NCBI GenBank assembly: GCA_023433835.1
Contig: JAEYTW010000104.1
Location: 1 to 6,839 of the forward strand
Length of the DNA: 6,839 nt
Direction: 5' to 3'
From: Pseudomonadota bacterium
GTDB lineage: Bacteria; Pseudomonadota; Alphaproteobacteria; Ferrovibrionales; Ferrovibrionaceae
Shown here piece by piece: positions 5,696-6,839 of this stretch. Each line of letters opens with the position of its first letter. Within the stretch, counting starts at the first letter, position 1. Under the pieces are notes generated by a model. It searched no databases. It was not told where the DNA came from and worked only from the letters and a program-made list of their open reading frames with translations. The position numbers and the translations under genes were made by a program.

Positions 5696-6445
5696 CTAGA
5701 GCACCGGACGGTGCACGCCCGCCGCGGGGGCGGGCCGCGGGCGGGCCAGATCGTAATAGAGCACGGCGCCGGTGATCAGCGGGAACCAGGCCATCAGCGT
5801 GAAGGCCAGGAACGTCACGATGAGGGAGATGATCGGTCCGCCGAAGGCCGCCAGGGCGGTGACGAGCAGGCTCAGTACAATGCCGACGGCGCTCAGGAAA
5901 ACGAGGTTGACGGCGTGAAGGCCGAGGATGTGCCAGCGACGGCCGCGGGTCAGCTCGGCGCTGCGGCTGAAGCTGCGGAAGACCCCGCAGCCCTCGACGA
6001 TGCAGACGACGGGCGCAAGGGGGTAGACGCAGGCAAAGATCACGCCGGGGATGACGAGCAGCAGGAACGCGGCGCTGCCGACGATCGAAAAGACGATGCT
6101 GAGCAATGCGAACGGCAGCACCCGCATGATGCTGCGGCTGGCCGCATCGCGGATCGCGACCCGGCCCGTGGCGAGGTGATCGACCGTACCGCCGAAGATC
6201 GTGCCCCAGACGAACAGGGACACAACGAAATAGAGCGCCAGGGCGGCCAGCGAGGACCAGGCCTGCGTGAACGTCATGTCCTCGTCCGGCGTCTGTTCGA
6301 GGATCGCGAGAGGGAGGGCGGCGGCGCCGACCAGCAAGGTGGCGATGACCAGGCTGAAGACGTTGGAAACGAAGGTCGACCATGCCCGGCCGAGGACGCT
6401 GCCGATCCGGAAATCCGGCGCAGCGCCGAAGGAAGCCTCACTCAT
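5696..6445 (-). CDS. Polytopic membrane protein, YciC / GPDPase_memb-like, paralogue 2
   Basis: A 249-residue inner-membrane protein with about six hydrophobic segments (roughly 23-49, 62-88, 107-131, 133-150, 172-199 and 203-231). The conserved piece is EGCGVFRSFSRSAELTRG continuing RRWHILG. The paralogue at 4516-5220 has ERCSIPEAFQRSTTLTRG continuing HRWRILG, and both have a helix ending IPG/VPG just before it. Function is unknown. Related proteins have been linked to membrane composition or anchoring, but no role can be read here. The start was set at ATG 6445 with GGGGA six bases upstream. An in-frame ATG-like start at 6508 would add 21 polar residues with no family likeness. The C-terminal tail (ARPRPAPAAGVHRPVL) is Pro/Arg-rich and coded by hairpin-forming GC sequence next to the msrB stop. 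Confidence 0.8.
   Translation of the reverse strand: MSEASFGAAPDFRIGSVLGRAWSTFVSNVFSLVIATLLVGAAALPLAILEQTPDEDMTFTQAWSSLAALALYFVVSLFVWGTIFGGTVDHLATGRVAIRDAASRSIMRVLPFALLSIVFSIVGSAAFLLLVIPGVIFACVYPLAPVVCIVEGCGVFRSFSRSAELTRGRRWHILGLHAVNLVFLSAVGIVLSLLVTALAAFGGPIISLIVTFLAFTLMAWFPLITGAVLYYDLARPRPAPAAGVHRPVL
5701..5735 (+). terminator. Two GC hairpins just after msrB: possible 3' end
   Basis: GCACCG and CGGTGC (5701-5706 and 5709-5714) are perfect inverted arms starting 13 bases after the msrB stop. In practice they would give a five-pair stem with a four-base loop. Immediately after, GCCCGCC (5717-5723) and GGCGGGC (5729-5735) form a seven-pair stem with a five-base loop. There is no T-tract, and both lie inside the 3' end of the convergent gene. 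Such stems are common in GC-rich DNA, so the terminator role is only suggested by position. Confidence 0.35.
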
Positions 6446-6532
6446 CACGGGTCCCCACCCTGTTTTGTTCTTCGACCGCCAGACGATATCGCCATCGGCA
6501 ACAGACAACCACCGATATGTGCAGCCGCGGTA

Positions 6533-6839
6533 TCAGACGTTGGAATTTTCCCAGGCCAGGCGGCGGGCGTGGCTGCGGATATCGTCCGGCCAGGCCGCCG
6601 TCTCCGCCTCGAAGCGGGCGCGGTCATCCGCAAACAGGGCGCGGGAAGCCTCCTCGAAGCCTGCGAGGTCGCCGGCCATCGCCGACATGAAGCGATAGGC
6701 CACTTCCTGCGCCAGGCGCCTTTCGGTGCGGCCGTCATCGGTGCGGCGCGCTTCGTCGATCAGCCGGCGCAGGGCCTGCGAGGCGCCGCCCGCCTGCGCG
6801 TTCAGCCAATCCCAATGCCGCGGCAGCAGGGTCACCTCG
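6533..6839 (-). CDS. DUF2239-family protein, C-terminal part, open at the right edge
   Basis: The frame is open to the window end and gives the C-terminal 101 or so residues. The protein begins in mid-sequence with EVTLLPRHWDWLNAQAGGASQALRR, the most recognisable part of the DUF2239 family, whose members are about 190-200 residues. It then continues through RRLAQEVAYRFMSAMAGDLAGFEEASRALFADD to a C-terminus with WPDDIRSHARRLAWE. About half the gene, including its start, is missing to the right. It is a soluble, Arg/Ala-rich, probably helical protein of unknown function. The internal GTG that could be read as a start lies within the conserved motif and is not the real one. It is in line with the membrane-protein gene 87 bases further on, and the gap holds no clear terminator. 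Confidence 0.85.
   Translation of the reverse strand, partial: EVTLLPRHWDWLNAQAGGASQALRRLIDEARRTDDGRTERRLAQEVAYRFMSAMAGDLAGFEEASRALFADDRARFEAETAAWPDDIRSHARRLAWENSNV

Noticed and set aside
6446..6532. Regulatory structure in the gap before the right-hand membrane-protein gene
   Set aside because: Only scattered CGATATC/CCGATA pieces are present, with no stem, tract or promoter pair strong enough to call.

Overview
The window is a very GC-rich stretch, densely coded and with codon use biased to G/C in the third position. It suggests an alphaproteobacterium, perhaps from the Rhodospirillales or a related group. This rests on composition and general protein character only, and no marker gene fixes the taxon. 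No rRNA, tRNA, CRISPR array, insertion sequence or phage gene is visible.

Left part (1-2344 and onward to 4512): two divergent gene sets face away from a roughly 200-base control region (939-1139). Leftward run a DoxX-family membrane protein and, coupled to it by a GTGA overlap, an EntS-like (MFS_3) major facilitator transporter. The transporter runs off the left edge, and its last readable residues dissolve into a C-rich low-complexity stretch that looks like a damaged contig end. Rightward runs a tight four-gene set: a short AraC-type regulator, a YcaC-like isochorismatase-family hydrolase, a small XapX-domain membrane protein, and a 625-residue metal-dependent amidohydrolase of the YtcJ type with an unusual Cys/His-rich C-terminal tail. 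The last two overlap by GTGA. The likely reading is a regulated module for hydrolysing an unknown amide- or ester-type compound, with a transporter nearby. The substrate cannot be read from the sequence.

Middle and right part (4513-6445): the amidohydrolase ends three bases from a convergent membrane-protein gene. A 14-bp hairpin starts directly after the amidohydrolase stop and takes in the last codons of that neighbour. This neighbour and the gene at 5696-6445 are diverged paralogues (polytopic, YciC / GPDPase_memb-like, sharing an RS..LTRG.RW.ILG motif). Between them, on the opposite strand, lies msrB, the methionine-(R)-sulfoxide reductase gene. The first paralogue appears to start at a CTG codon with a strong ribosome binding site. 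Starting it at the first ATG would remove about 30 conserved N-terminal residues.

Right edge (6533-6839): the C-terminal half of a DUF2239-family protein on the minus strand, open at the window end.

The points most worth following up are the amidohydrolase/XapX/YcaC/AraC/DoxX/MFS module, the Cys/His tail of the amidohydrolase, the CTG start, and the convergent hairpin at 4513-4546.
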